Origin: Geobacteraceae bacterium
GTDB taxonomy: Bacteria; Desulfobacterota; Desulfuromonadia; Geobacterales; Pseudopelobacteraceae
Reading direction: 5' to 3'
DNA length: 64,000 bases
NCBI GenBank assembly: GCA_025355965.1
Contig: JANXYR010000060.1
Span: 62,001 to 126,000, forward strand
The notes under the pieces are model-generated. The model was given only the letters and a program-made list of their open reading frames with translations, was not told the DNA's origin and searched no databases. The number at the start of each line of letters is the position of its first letter. Position 1 is the stretch's first letter. Both the position numbers and the translations under genes were made by a program. Shown one piece after another: positions 27,956 through 36,500 of this stretch.

Positions 27956-28936
27956 TTACCTGCTGCCGTCGGCCATGTTCATAAATAAATGATCCAGAGA
28001 CAGCTTGGGATTTGCATTGCGCTGGACGGCGCGTCTTGTTTCGTAAATACGTTCCAGCAGTTCCAGATTGCGCGGCAATGACCGCTTGGATGCAATTGAT
28101 TCAATCGCTGGCCTGACTAAACTATTGACGATTTCTCCGCTACCAGCTCCAAGATGAACCGCGTCACGGAAGAAGGAGAGTAACATATCAAGCAGCTCAA
28201 GTGTTGCGTCCCGGTTGCCGGATAACTCCTCGGCGGCATCAAAAACAGTTGCTATCCGATTGATATTCATCTGACCAACTCCGGATAACACCGCCTCACG
28301 GCGCGTGGCCAATGATTCATTGTCGAGCTCCAGGGCTTTCTGTAGACTGCCGCCACACATGGGTGCGACAAGCGCGGCTGTTTCAGACGCCATGCCGCTT
28401 CGCTCAAGGAGTGACAGTACATGCTCCGGAGAGAGGGGAGCAAATCTGATCAGTTGACAACGCGAACGAACCGTTGAAAGCAGCATCCCGGCATTTTCGG
28501 TCAGCAGGATAATCAGAGCGTTGCCGGGCGGCTCTTCAAGCGTTTTTAGCAGAGAATTAGCGGAACTAATATTCAACCGCTCGGCCGGATCTATTATGCA
28601 TGCCTTACGAGGAGCTTCATAGGGGCGTAATGATAATTCACGCTGCATTTCCCGTAATTGATCTACACTGATGTCTCGTTTATCAGGCAGTGGTGAAAGC
28701 AGATGTATATCAGGGTGGTTGCCGCCTTCAATTTTGCGGCATGAAGGGCAGACCCCGCAGGCATCGTCCGGCAGAGCCGAGCAGAAAAGTGCTTGAATCA
28801 GTGCCAATGCGGTTTTTTTTCGCCCACATCCCGGAACACCTTCAAACAGATAGGAATGTGCGGTTTTGCCACCTCTAAGAGAGCGCCGCATAACCTCAAT
28901 AATCCTGTCATGCCCCAAGATATCAGCAAATGGCAC
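27956..28936 (-). CDS. holB: DNA polymerase III delta-prime subunit
   Basis: A 326-residue clamp-loader subunit. The P-loop GVPGCGRKKT is at residues 33-42 and a zinc module CGVCPSCRK near 60. The sensor region LLKTLEEPPGNALIILLTE and RSRCQLIRF follow, as in delta-prime/HolB. It works with gamma/tau and delta to load the sliding clamp. The ATG overlaps the tmk 3' end by 14 bp, so the two are co-translated. The C-terminal domain is helical and less conserved, as usual. Confidence 0.94.
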   Translation of the reverse strand: MPFADILGHDRIIEVMRRSLRGGKTAHSYLFEGVPGCGRKKTALALIQALFCSALPDDACGVCPSCRKIEGGNHPDIHLLSPLPDKRDISVDQLREMQRELSLRPYEAPRKACIIDPAERLNISSANSLLKTLEEPPGNALIILLTENAGMLLSTVRSRCQLIRFAPLSPEHVLSLLERSGMASETAALVAPMCGGSLQKALELDNESLATRREAVLSGVGQMNINRIATVFDAAEELSGNRDATLELLDMLLSFFRDAVHLGAGSGEIVNSLVRPAIESIASKRSLPRNLELLERIYETRRAVQRNANPKLSLDHLFMNMADGSR

Positions 28937-29579
28937 GCAGCGCCTCCGGAATACGAGTTAACACTTGCTTCGAAATAGTAGCATAGATATTTTTGATACT
29001 ATCAGAACCGTCGATGACCAAAAAACGGTCCGGCTGGTCAGCTGCAAGTTGTCGGTAACCGTCGCGAACTCGATGATGGAAAGCCAGTGCCTCCAACTCG
29101 AAGCGCTCTTCGCGGGGGCCTCTGGTTGCTTCTATTCTGCGGCGTGCTCGTTCCAGGCCAACGGATGGGTCACAATCAACAAGGACTGTCAGGTCGGGTG
29201 ACACCCCTTGGCATGCCTGAGTGTTAAGATTATCGATAACGCTACGATCGATGCCGCGCCCGAAGCTTTGATACGCAACCGTTGCATCGCAGAAACGGTC
29301 ACAAAGCACGATTTTCCCGGATTCCAAGGCTGGATATATAACCTCGGTGACATGCTGGGCTCTGGCGGCGGCATACAGCATCAGTTCGGCCAGAGGAGAC
29401 ATAGACCGGTTTTCTGCATCCAGAAGGATTGCGCGGATTTTATCAGCAATAGGGCAGCCGCCAGGCTCGCGTGTCAAAACTGTGCTTATTCCACGAGTTG
29501 TGAGCAACTCTGACAGGAGCTTGATCTGGGTGGTTTTGCCACACCCTTCAACACCTTCAAATGTAATAAAATAGCCCAC
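28923..29579 (-). CDS. tmk: Thymidylate kinase
   Basis: A 218-residue enzyme that phosphorylates dTMP to dTDP. The P-loop EGVEGCGKTT is at residues 8-17, TREPGG is the DRX-type substrate motif, and DRFCDATVAYQSFGRGID is the dTMP-binding region. GTG 29579 follows an AGGA site with 8-base spacing and starts at GYFITFEG; two ATG codons directly upstream (29588, 29585) are too close to that site but cannot be excluded. First gene of the tmk-holB-PSP1-metG operon, driven by the promoter at 29631-29659. Confidence 0.95.
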   Translation of the reverse strand: MGYFITFEGVEGCGKTTQIKLLSELLTTRGISTVLTREPGGCPIADKIRAILLDAENRSMSPLAELMLYAAARAQHVTEVIYPALESGKIVLCDRFCDATVAYQSFGRGIDRSVIDNLNTQACQGVSPDLTVLVDCDPSVGLERARRRIEATRGPREERFELEALAFHHRVRDGYRQLAADQPDRFLVIDGSDSIKNIYATISKQVLTRIPEALRAIC

Positions 29580-29630
29580 GTGCATCATCCTGATGTGTAT
29601 GGTAAGTTTTGAGGCTGATTTAAAAAGGGA

Positions 29631-29659
29631 ATTATAGGGAAGCGCCCCTAAATTATCAA
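29631..29659 (-). promoter_or_regulatory. Sigma-70-type promoter of the tmk operon
   Basis: On the minus strand, TTGATA (29659-29654) and a perfect TATAAT (29636-29631) are separated by 17 bases. This promoter points leftward to tmk, about 50 bases away, and is back to back with the rnc promoter. Confidence 0.7.
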
Positions 29660-29699
29660 CTTAAATTCCCACAGTGGTTCTTTGCACCGCGACTTTCGG

Positions 29700-29728
29700 T
29701 TGCCAAATCCGGACCGTGTGGCTATAGT
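29700..29728 (+). promoter_or_regulatory. Sigma-70-type promoter of the rnc operon
   Basis: TTGCCA (29700-29705) and TATAGT (29723-29728) are 17 bases apart. Transcription would start near 29735, giving a leader of only about 15 bases before the rnc ATG at 29750. Confidence 0.65.
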
Positions 29729-29749
29729 CTGGAAGCTTTGAGGTGCATT

Positions 29750-30460
29750 ATGACAACAAATATACAACAACTTGAACAGCTGCTGGAATACACGTTTCAT
29801 GACCGGACTCTTCTTGTTCAGGCGCTGACGCATCCATCTTATCTGAATGAAGCCGGTGGAAATAATGGGGGGGACTACCAGCGACTTGAATTTTTGGGAG
29901 ATGCGGTATTGGGTCTGCTGTTGGCTGAAATGTTGTATATTCGATATCCGGATTGGGATGAAGGCGCACTGTCGCAACTGCGCTCTCGTCTGGCCGGTCA
30001 GGACGTACTGGCTGATCGAGCGCGAATGTTGGGAATCGGGAACTACTTCCTGCTTGGTCGTGGGGAGGAACATACAGCAGGTCGGGAGAAAGATTCGATT
30101 CTTGCTGATGTTATGGAGTCTCTGATTGCAGCTCTTTATCAGGATGGCGGTCTTCAAACAGCTCGTACTTTCGTCGTTAGACTTTTTGAAAAGTTGGTGG
30201 GCGACCCGGAGATGATTGCTTTAGGTCGAGATTCAAAGAGTGAACTGCAGGAATATCTCTCATCAAACGACTATCCTGCTCCGGAATACCGTTTGATGGA
30301 GCAGTCTGGCCCGCCTCATGATCGTACTTTTGTTTTTCAGCTTCTGGTCGGTGACAAGGCTGTCGGCTTTGGCCAGGGAAAGTCGAAGAAAATAGCTCAG
30401 CAGGCAGCAGCTGCCAAGGCGCTGGATAAACTTCAGTCGGTAGCTGGACATCCATTGTGA
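29750..30460 (+). CDS. rnc: Ribonuclease III
   Basis: A 236-residue double-strand-specific endoribonuclease for rRNA and mRNA processing. The signature RLEFLGDAVLGLLLAEMLY near residue 43 holds the catalytic Glu and Asp, and KDSILADVMESLIAALYQDG near 110 holds the second Asp/Glu pair. A dsRNA-binding domain (DSKSELQEYLSSNDYPAPEY) fills about 158-228. ATG 29750 follows a GAGGTG site and is preferred to TTG 29738. The stop overlaps the GTG of the radical SAM gene. Confidence 0.95.
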   Translation: MTTNIQQLEQLLEYTFHDRTLLVQALTHPSYLNEAGGNNGGDYQRLEFLGDAVLGLLLAEMLYIRYPDWDEGALSQLRSRLAGQDVLADRARMLGIGNYFLLGRGEEHTAGREKDSILADVMESLIAALYQDGGLQTARTFVVRLFEKLVGDPEMIALGRDSKSELQEYLSSNDYPAPEYRLMEQSGPPHDRTFVFQLLVGDKAVGFGQGKSKKIAQQAAAAKALDKLQSVAGHPL

Positions 30461-31506
30461 AACCGGTCACGATTCCTTTTTTCATCAGCCATCATGGATG
30501 TCCGCACAGATGCGTCTTTTGCGATCAGCGTGCAATTTCCGGATCGAGTGGTGCTCTTCCTACAGCGGAACAGATTTATGGCAAAATTGATCTCTGGCGG
30601 TCAACAGCGGGAGATCGCCCTCTGGAGATAGCTTTTTTCGGCGGCACCTTTACTGCGCTTCCTGAAGAAATTCAAGCGGGGCTACTGGCTCCCCTGCAGC
30701 CATTTTTGGATGAAAGGACACTTGATTCGGTTAGAATATCAACTCGCCCCGATTGTATAGACGCTGAACGTGTAGCGTGGCTGTCAGAAAGGGGCGTTCG
30801 TACGATTGAGCTTGGAGTGCAGTCAATGGATGACACTGTCCTTGCGGCATCCGGGCGGGGTCATTCTGCGGTAGATTCACTCGCCGCTATTCGCTGTATC
30901 AAAGAGTATGGACTAATGGTCGGAGCACAGTTGATGCCGGGTCTGCCTGGCGATACGCCGATCTCTTCACTCGCCTCTCTTGAACAGGTGATTTCTGTTG
31001 GTGCCGATTTTATTCGTATTTATCCGACGGTAGTGCTTCAGGGAACGGAGTTAGCATGGCGTTATGAGGCGGGTGAGTTCATCCCATTGTCACTTGAACG
31101 TGGGGTGGCTCTCTGCAAGATCCTGCTGCAGCGTTCCATGCGGGCTGGCACACCGGTTATCCGCATCGGTCTGCAGGCAGATCATGGCCTTAACGCTGAA
31201 AGTGTGCTGGCCGGTTGCTGGCACCCGGCATTAGGACAACTGGTCCGTTCGCAGCTTTATGCTGACCTTATCAGCCATGTTGTACCACCAGGCCGGCTTG
31301 TTACAGTGTATTGCCACCCGGCGAGGCTGTCTGATGTGGTTGGAATAAACCGTACTAATCTACAGAGTCAACTTGAGCGCGGGGTCCAGATGTTGATTGT
31401 CCCGGATGCCACTCTTCAGAAAGAAGAACTTAAAGTGCATACAGAAGAATCATCTATAACATGTTCAATTATCAAAGATATTAACTATTCAATTCACGAG
31501 GTGTAA
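30457..31506 (+). CDS. Radical SAM protein (Elp3/MiaB/NifB-like fold)
   Basis: A 349-residue radical SAM enzyme. The [4Fe-4S] cysteines are C15, C19 and C22 in GCPHRCVFCDQ, and FFGGTFTALP near 67 is the SAM-binding GGT-type motif. RISTRPDCIDAERV and TIELGVQSMDD are typical of the Elp3-like group. No extra TRAM, UPF0004 or acetyltransferase domain is visible, so it is a stand-alone enzyme of unknown substrate, probably RNA- or cofactor-related. The GTG start overlaps rnc and the stop overlaps the peptidase gene as TAATG. Confidence 0.85.
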   Translation: MKPVTIPFFISHHGCPHRCVFCDQRAISGSSGALPTAEQIYGKIDLWRSTAGDRPLEIAFFGGTFTALPEEIQAGLLAPLQPFLDERTLDSVRISTRPDCIDAERVAWLSERGVRTIELGVQSMDDTVLAASGRGHSAVDSLAAIRCIKEYGLMVGAQLMPGLPGDTPISSLASLEQVISVGADFIRIYPTVVLQGTELAWRYEAGEFIPLSLERGVALCKILLQRSMRAGTPVIRIGLQADHGLNAESVLAGCWHPALGQLVRSQLYADLISHVVPPGRLVTVYCHPARLSDVVGINRTNLQSQLERGVQMLIVPDATLQKEELKVHTEESSITCSIIKDINYSIHEV

Positions 31507-32594
31507 TGATGCGTAAAGAGTCACTGAAATTTCTTGAACAGCTGCTTGACGCCCCCAGCCCTTCCGGTTATGAACAGCCGGCCCAGCGTGTTTTTCGCGA
31601 CTATGTTGCCCCGTTTTGTGACGAACTGACAACAGATGTCATGGGCAATGTTTTTGGCTATATTAGTGGTAAGGGCAGCGGTAAAGGGAAGAATCTTCCA
31701 AGGGTGATGATTGTCGGTCATACCGATGAGATCGGTCTGCAAATCAAGTATATTGACGACAAGGGTTTTCTCTATTTCGCCGCAGTCGGTGGGGTGGATG
31801 CCCATCTGACTCCTGGCAAGCGGGTTGCGGTACATACGGCAAATGGAGCAATTCCGGGAGTGATCGGTAAAAAGCCGATTCATCTGATGGATACCAAAGA
31901 TCGCGAAACGGTCGTAAAGTTGGAATCGCAGTATATAGACATCGGTGCGGCAGATAAAAAGGAAGCACAGAAGCTTGTCAGGGTAGGGGACGCGGTGACT
32001 TTTGATAGTGCATTTACCCGCCTGCAGGGTGACCGCGTAGCATCACGCGGTTTTGACGACAAGGCTGGCTGCTTTGTCGTCGCAGAAGTACTGCGACTGG
32101 TTGCCGCTTCCGGCAAAAAACTTGACGTTGACTTGTATGGTGTCTCTTCGGTTCAGGAGGAAATTGGACTGCGCGGGGGTACAACCAGCTGCTACACGGT
32201 CAACCCCGATGTTGGCATCTGTGTTGAAGTTGATTTTGCCACCGATCAACCGGACGTGGAGAAAAAACACAACGGTGAGGTTTCACTGGGCAAAGGGCCT
32301 ATTCTTGCTCGAGGTGCCAATATCAATCCGCACCTGTTTGAACTGTTGTCAAAAACGGCAGAGAAAGAAAAAATTGCGATTCAGCACACCGCTACTCCGC
32401 GTGCAACTGGAACCGACGCCAATGTCATGCAGATTTCGCGTGGTGGAGTTGCCACTGCGCTGGTTAAAATACCACTTCGCTATATGCATACGCCGGTCGA
32501 GACCCTTTCTCTGGCTGATCTTGAAGATGCCGCCAAATTGATTGTAGCAACGCTCCGGCGAATTACATCCAGGGAAGAGTTTATACCGCAATAG
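31506..32594 (+). CDS. M42 family metallo-aminopeptidase
   Basis: A 362-residue dinuclear-metal peptidase of the M42 (glutamyl aminopeptidase/cellulase M) family. The visible ligand motifs are VGHTDEIGL, RGFDDKAGC, QEEIGLRGG, CVEVDFATDQP and a late RYMHTPVE. All metal and catalytic residues therefore appear present. It probably forms a tetrahedral oligomer that trims short peptides in the cytoplasm. The start may be ATG 31506 (overlapping the previous stop) or ATG 31509, which is better spaced from GAGGTG. Confidence 0.92.
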   Translation: MMRKESLKFLEQLLDAPSPSGYEQPAQRVFRDYVAPFCDELTTDVMGNVFGYISGKGSGKGKNLPRVMIVGHTDEIGLQIKYIDDKGFLYFAAVGGVDAHLTPGKRVAVHTANGAIPGVIGKKPIHLMDTKDRETVVKLESQYIDIGAADKKEAQKLVRVGDAVTFDSAFTRLQGDRVASRGFDDKAGCFVVAEVLRLVAASGKKLDVDLYGVSSVQEEIGLRGGTTSCYTVNPDVGICVEVDFATDQPDVEKKHNGEVSLGKGPILARGANINPHLFELLSKTAEKEKIAIQHTATPRATGTDANVMQISRGGVATALVKIPLRYMHTPVETLSLADLEDAAKLIVATLRRITSREEFIPQ

Positions 32595-32775
32595 CGCGCA
32601 GAGGGATCTTTACGGAGAGGAACCAGGTCATGATACTCCGATAAATTACTTGACAACCTTACTACAATTACGTCAAATCAAACGTTGGAATTGTTTTGCA
32701 TTGTTTCGACCAACAAAAAATGTTTCAGTTAATAGTTTATGCCGTAAAGGCAATTTTTCCAGGAGGTAAAGTTCT

Positions 32776-33972
32776 ATGCTAAAACAGTGGCGTTTTATTT
32801 TGGTGGCGCTGATGGCCATGATAGTTATGGTTGTGGGGGGCTGCGGTGGTGGAGGTGGTGGTGGAACTGCGTCTAATAGTGGTGGAACTACCTATTATTC
32901 TGTTTCAGGCACTGTCACACTTAATAGTGTTCCTCTTGCCGGGGTTACCGTCAGCACCGGTAGCTCATATGCAACTACTGACAACAGCGGCAATTACACT
33001 ATCACTCAAATAGCCAACGGGAGTTATACTCTAACCCCGTCCCTGTCGGGTTATACTTTTACACCGCCAAATCAGGCTGTAACCGTCAACGGTGGGAACC
33101 TTACCGGAAAGAATTTTAGTGCTACCGTATCCGGAAGTTCCACTACATACAGCATCTCAGGGACGGTTACCTCCGGTGGTGTCCCCATGGAAAATGCAAC
33201 TGTATTGCTGACAGGAAGCGGTACAACATCTGTAACGACGAACAGCAGTGGTAACTATACCTTTACTGCTGCTCAGAACGGTACCTATACCATTACACCA
33301 ACAAAAAGCGGCTACACCTTCACCCCGGCGACTCTTTCTGTTACAGTCAGCGGGGCGAACCTTACCGGCAAGAATTTTACCGCAACAACTGGCAGTTTTG
33401 GCACAATCACCGGTACTATTCAGCTTCCCAAAACCGGCCAGACTCTCGTTTATGCCGCTAATGACGATGGCTCTTTGCAAAAGGGTGTTGCTTGGCCGAG
33501 TCCACGTTTCACGAATAACAGCAACGGCACAGTAACTGATAACCTTACTGGATTGATATGGCTGTTAAATACCGATTGTACCGAAACAGTCGGAAGTGTT
33601 ACCCCGTCATCAGGCCTGACCTGGGTCAATGCCTTGACCTGGAGTAACAACCTGGCAACGACAAAATGCGGATTATCCGACGGTTCCACTGTCGGTCAGT
33701 GGCGCTTGCCGAACGTCCTTGAACTGGATAGTCTTGTTGATATTGGACGTAATAATCCTGCGCTTACTTCCGGCTATCCATTTACCGGCGTCCAGTCAAC
33801 AGTCAGTGGCAGTTCAATATCAAAAACTTTCTGGTCATCCAGTCGCTCCGTATTTGTTGATCCGACTTCCACTGATTTTTTAGCCTGGAGTGTTGATATG
33901 GAACACGGCTATGTATACAGCGACTATAATACTACCAAGCACTATGTTTGGCCTGTTCGCGGCGGACAGTAG
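32776..33972 (+). CDS. Exported lipoprotein with two carboxypeptidase-regulatory-like repeats and DUF1566
   Basis: A 398-residue putative lipoprotein. A hydrophobic signal ends in VVGGC at about residue 23, followed by a Gly-rich spacer. Two repeats of about 80 residues, starting near 41 (YSVSGTVTLNSVPLAGVTVS) and 124 (YSISGTVTSGGVPMENATVL), each end in LTGKNF and look like Ig-like carboxypeptidase-regulatory domains. The C-terminal half (from about 235) is a DUF1566 (Lcl) domain ending VWPVRGGQ. AGGAGG lies just before the ATG. A surface role in adhesion or glycan binding is inferred. A weak promoter candidate (TTGACA 32650-32655) is upstream. Confidence 0.85.
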   Translation: MLKQWRFILVALMAMIVMVVGGCGGGGGGGTASNSGGTTYYSVSGTVTLNSVPLAGVTVSTGSSYATTDNSGNYTITQIANGSYTLTPSLSGYTFTPPNQAVTVNGGNLTGKNFSATVSGSSTTYSISGTVTSGGVPMENATVLLTGSGTTSVTTNSSGNYTFTAAQNGTYTITPTKSGYTFTPATLSVTVSGANLTGKNFTATTGSFGTITGTIQLPKTGQTLVYAANDDGSLQKGVAWPSPRFTNNSNGTVTDNLTGLIWLLNTDCTETVGSVTPSSGLTWVNALTWSNNLATTKCGLSDGSTVGQWRLPNVLELDSLVDIGRNNPALTSGYPFTGVQSTVSGSSISKTFWSSSRSVFVDPTSTDFLAWSVDMEHGYVYSDYNTTKHYVWPVRGGQ

Positions 33973-34097
33973 ATTGTGCCCGGTCATTATGCCTCTGCTT
34001 CATGGACTGAACAGGCGTTATGTTGCCATTACCGAGGTGTCTGACTATTAACTTGAATCGAATAAACAGTAACCATATGAGACAGGAGGAGACGCAA

Positions 34098-34673
34098 ATG
34101 AAGAAAATGAGTTATGTATTCGGCGTGCTATGTCTTGCCGCCGCAGTTGTTTATGCTGCAGGAACCGGCACGATTACGCTCCCAAAAACCGGCGTAACTA
34201 ACGCTTATACAACAGGGGATGATGGCTATCTCAAGAAAGGCGTTGCATGGCCCACCCCACGTTTTATCGATAATGCCAATGGTACTGTTACTGATATGCT
34301 GACCGGGTTGGTATGGTTGAAGAGGGGTGATTGTTTTCCGGCCCAGACTTGGACCTCAGCCGTAAATAGTTCCAGCGCATTGGCTTCTGGCGCCTGCGGT
34401 CTCAATGACGGTTCAAGTGCCGGCATGTGGCGCTTGCCAAACCGCAAAGAGTTGCAGAGCCTGGTTGATTTATCCAAAAGCCACCCCGCACTTGCGACCG
34501 GTAACCCATTTATCAACGTCTATTCAGCTGCTACAGACCTTGCTTACTGGTCGTCCAGCAGTTTTACAGGCTTGGATTTTTACGCCTATAATATCGATAT
34601 GTACCTTGGTGGCGTAGGTGGCAACAGTATGTTCAACGACGGTTATGTCTGGCCTGTTCGCGGTGGGCAGTAA
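34098..34673 (+). CDS. Secreted DUF1566 protein
   Basis: A 191-residue exported protein. A signal peptide (YVFGVLCLAAAVVYA, cleavage probably after AAVVYA) is followed by a single DUF1566 domain (ITLPKTG, VTDMLTGLVWLKRGDC, WRLPNRKELQSLVDLS, VWPVRGGQ). It is a paralogue of the C-terminal half of the lipoprotein before it. The ATG at 34098 lies 7 bases after AGGAGGA; the frame is open to 34020, but that region does not encode the signal peptide. A strong terminator follows. Confidence 0.88.
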   Translation: MKKMSYVFGVLCLAAAVVYAAGTGTITLPKTGVTNAYTTGDDGYLKKGVAWPTPRFIDNANGTVTDMLTGLVWLKRGDCFPAQTWTSAVNSSSALASGACGLNDGSSAGMWRLPNRKELQSLVDLSKSHPALATGNPFINVYSAATDLAYWSSSSFTGLDFYAYNIDMYLGGVGGNSMFNDGYVWPVRGGQ

Positions 34674-34705
34674 AATATTAGTAAATTTATTTTTCCAGCT
34701 AATAC

Positions 34706-34742
34706 ACCCCCGTTTGGCATCTGCCGGACGGGGGTTTTAATT
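34706..34742 (+). terminator. Rho-independent terminator after DUF1566 gene
   Basis: CCCCCGT (34707-34713) pairs with ACGGGGG (34728-34734) around a 14-base loop, followed by TTTTAATTT. It ends the DUF1566 transcript just before the guaB promoter. Confidence 0.85.
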
Positions 34743-34780
34743 TAAAAGTGCCAGAATCCATTGTGGCCATTTTCCTTGAC

Positions 34781-34811
34781 TTGACAGGTACACTGTACTA
34801 ACTTCTATAAA
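34781..34811 (+). promoter_or_regulatory. Promoter candidate for guaB
   Basis: TTGACA at 34781-34786 and TATAAA at 34806-34811 are 19 bases apart, a little longer than ideal. It lies 25 bases from the guaB start and after a terminator, where a promoter is expected. Confidence 0.5.
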
Positions 34812-34835
34812 ATTTTCATCAGCAAGGAGTTGTTC

Positions 34836-36305
34836 ATGCACTATGACAAATTAACCGAAGGGCTGACCTTCGACGATGTCCTGCTTGTTCCCGCCCATTC
34901 ATTGATTCTCCCCCGTGACGCTAATATTACAACTCGAATTTCCAGAAACATACTGTTAAATATTCCGCTGGTGAGCGCGGCCATGGATACTGTTACCGAG
35001 GCCCGTACCGCCATCTGTATGGCTCGTGAGGGCGGGCTTGGCATTATTCACAAGAACCTCTCTATCGCGGCTCAGGCATACGAAGTCGACAAGGTGAAAA
35101 AAAGTGAGTCAGGCATGATCGTTGATCCAATCACCATGCGCCCGACGCAGAAAATCAGCGAAGCGCTTGATATCATGCAGCGCTATCGTATATCTGGTGT
35201 GCCTGTCACCAAGGCCAACGGTAAGCTGGTCGGTATTCTGACCAATCGTGATCTGCGTTTTGAGACCGAGTTTGATCTTCCGATCTCAGCCCGCATGACC
35301 AAGCGCAATCTGGTGACCGTGGCGGTTGGAACTACGCTGGAGCAGGCCAAGGAAATCCTCAAACATACCCGAGTAGAGAAGTTGCTGGTGGTCGATAATG
35401 ACCGTTTCCTCAAGGGGTTGATCACCATCAAGGACATTGAGAAGGTCAAAAAGTATCCATTTGCTTGCAAGGACAGTCTTGGTCGTTTGCGGGTCGGTGC
35501 GGCGGTCGGGCCTACTGATGAGATGGAAGCACGTATGGAGGCCTTGATCAAAGCCGGAGTGGATGTGATCGTTATTGATACCGCGCATGGCCATTCTCAG
35601 GGGGTCATTGACGCGGTACTGCGGGCGAAGTCAACCTTCCCAGGTTGTGAAATTATTGCCGGTAATATTGCCACTGCTGAGGCGGCTGAGGCTTTGATTA
35701 AAGCTGGTGTTGATGGTATAAAAGTTGGTATTGGGCCCGGCTCAATCTGTACGACCCGTATCGTTGCCGGTGTTGGGGTGCCGCAGATTACCGCTATTCA
35801 TGAATGTGCCCGTATGGCTCATAAATATGGTGTTCCGGTTATTGCCGATGGTGGTATCAAATATTCCGGTGATCTTCCCAAAGCTGTAACTGCCGGTGCC
35901 GACTGCATCATGATCGGTTCGCTGTTTGCCGGTACTGAAGAATCGCCCGGCGATACGGTTCTGTATCAGGGGCGTACCTATAAAAGTTATCGAGGTATGG
36001 GTTCAATCGGGGCCATGAAAGATGGCAGCAAGGATCGTTATTTCCAGTCTGATGTTGGTGAGGATGTCAAGCTGGTTCCTGAGGGGATCGAAGGGATGGT
36101 CCCGCTGCGAGGACCACTCTCGGCCAATATCCACCAATTACTCGGAGGTTTGCGCTCCGGAATGGGCTATACCGGTTGCGGTACTATCAAAGAACTACAG
36201 GACAAGGGACGCTTTATTCGCATTACCGGTGCCGGTCTCAAAGAGTCTCATGTTCACGATGTTACCATTACAAAAGAGGCGCCAAATTATAGAGTTGGCA
36301 ACTAA
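34836..36305 (+). CDS. guaB: IMP dehydrogenase
   Basis: A 489-residue enzyme oxidising IMP to XMP, the committed step of GMP synthesis. A TIM barrel is split by two CBS domains (about 95-210). The active-site loop GPGSICTTR has the catalytic Cys near 305, and [13 protein letters not shown] and RGMGSIGAM are the phosphate and flap regions. ATG 34836, 6 bases after AAGGAG, is preferred to TTG 34830. It has its own promoter and terminator, so it is not co-transcribed with guaA by default. Confidence 0.97.
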   Translation: MHYDKLTEGLTFDDVLLVPAHSLILPRDANITTRISRNILLNIPLVSAAMDTVTEARTAICMAREGGLGIIHKNLSIAAQAYEVDKVKKSESGMIVDPITMRPTQKISEALDIMQRYRISGVPVTKANGKLVGILTNRDLRFETEFDLPISARMTKRNLVTVAVGTTLEQAKEILKHTRVEKLLVVDNDRFLKGLITIKDIEKVKKYPFACKDSLGRLRVGAAVGPTDEMEARMEALIKAGVDVIVIDTAHGHSQGVIDAVLRAKSTFPGCEIIAGNIATAEAAEALIKAGVDGIKVGIGPGSICTTRIVAGVGVPQITAIHECARMAHKYGVPVIADGGIKYSGDLPKAVTAGADCIMIGSLFAGTEESPGDTVLYQGRTYKSYRGMGSIGAMKDGSKDRYFQSDVGEDVKLVPEGIEGMVPLRGPLSANIHQLLGGLRSGMGYTGCGTIKELQDKGRFIRITGAGLKESHVHDVTITKEAPNYRVGN

Positions 36306-36318
36306 AATGCCTGAATGG

Positions 36319-36356
36319 AAATGCCCCGGGTAGTACAACCGGGGCATTTCTTATAG
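36319..36356 (+). terminator. Rho-independent terminator after guaB
   Basis: AAATGCCCCGG (36319-36329) and CCGGGGCATTT (36339-36349) form a perfect 11-bp stem with a 9-base loop, followed by a T-rich stretch. Confidence 0.85.
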
Positions 36357-36374
36357 TTGTTTCGTTTTAGATGG

Positions 36375-36402
36375 TTGACATCTAATGAGCAGCGGGTATA
36401 AC
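36375..36402 (+). promoter_or_regulatory. Sigma-70-type promoter of guaA
   Basis: A perfect TTGACA (36375-36380) and TATAAC (36397-36402) are separated by 16 bases. This gives guaA a separate transcript with a leader of about 90 bases. Confidence 0.7.
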
Positions 36403-36500
36403 AAAACAATGCAAACGAAATCTTATTGTTCTCTCCTATTCAATGAACACATTTCCAGTCTGATTAACCTAATAAATCAATTTAATACAAAGGTACCATT

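Noticed and set aside
33951-34016. Complementary octamers GCCTGTTC and GAACAGGC around the first DUF1566 stop
   Set aside because: Separated by about 50 bases with no T run; likely chance.
32595-34097. Possible cyclic di-GMP (GEMM) riboswitch before the DUF1566 genes
   Set aside because: I looked for the conserved GGCAAACC and ACGCAAAGC elements and did not find them.
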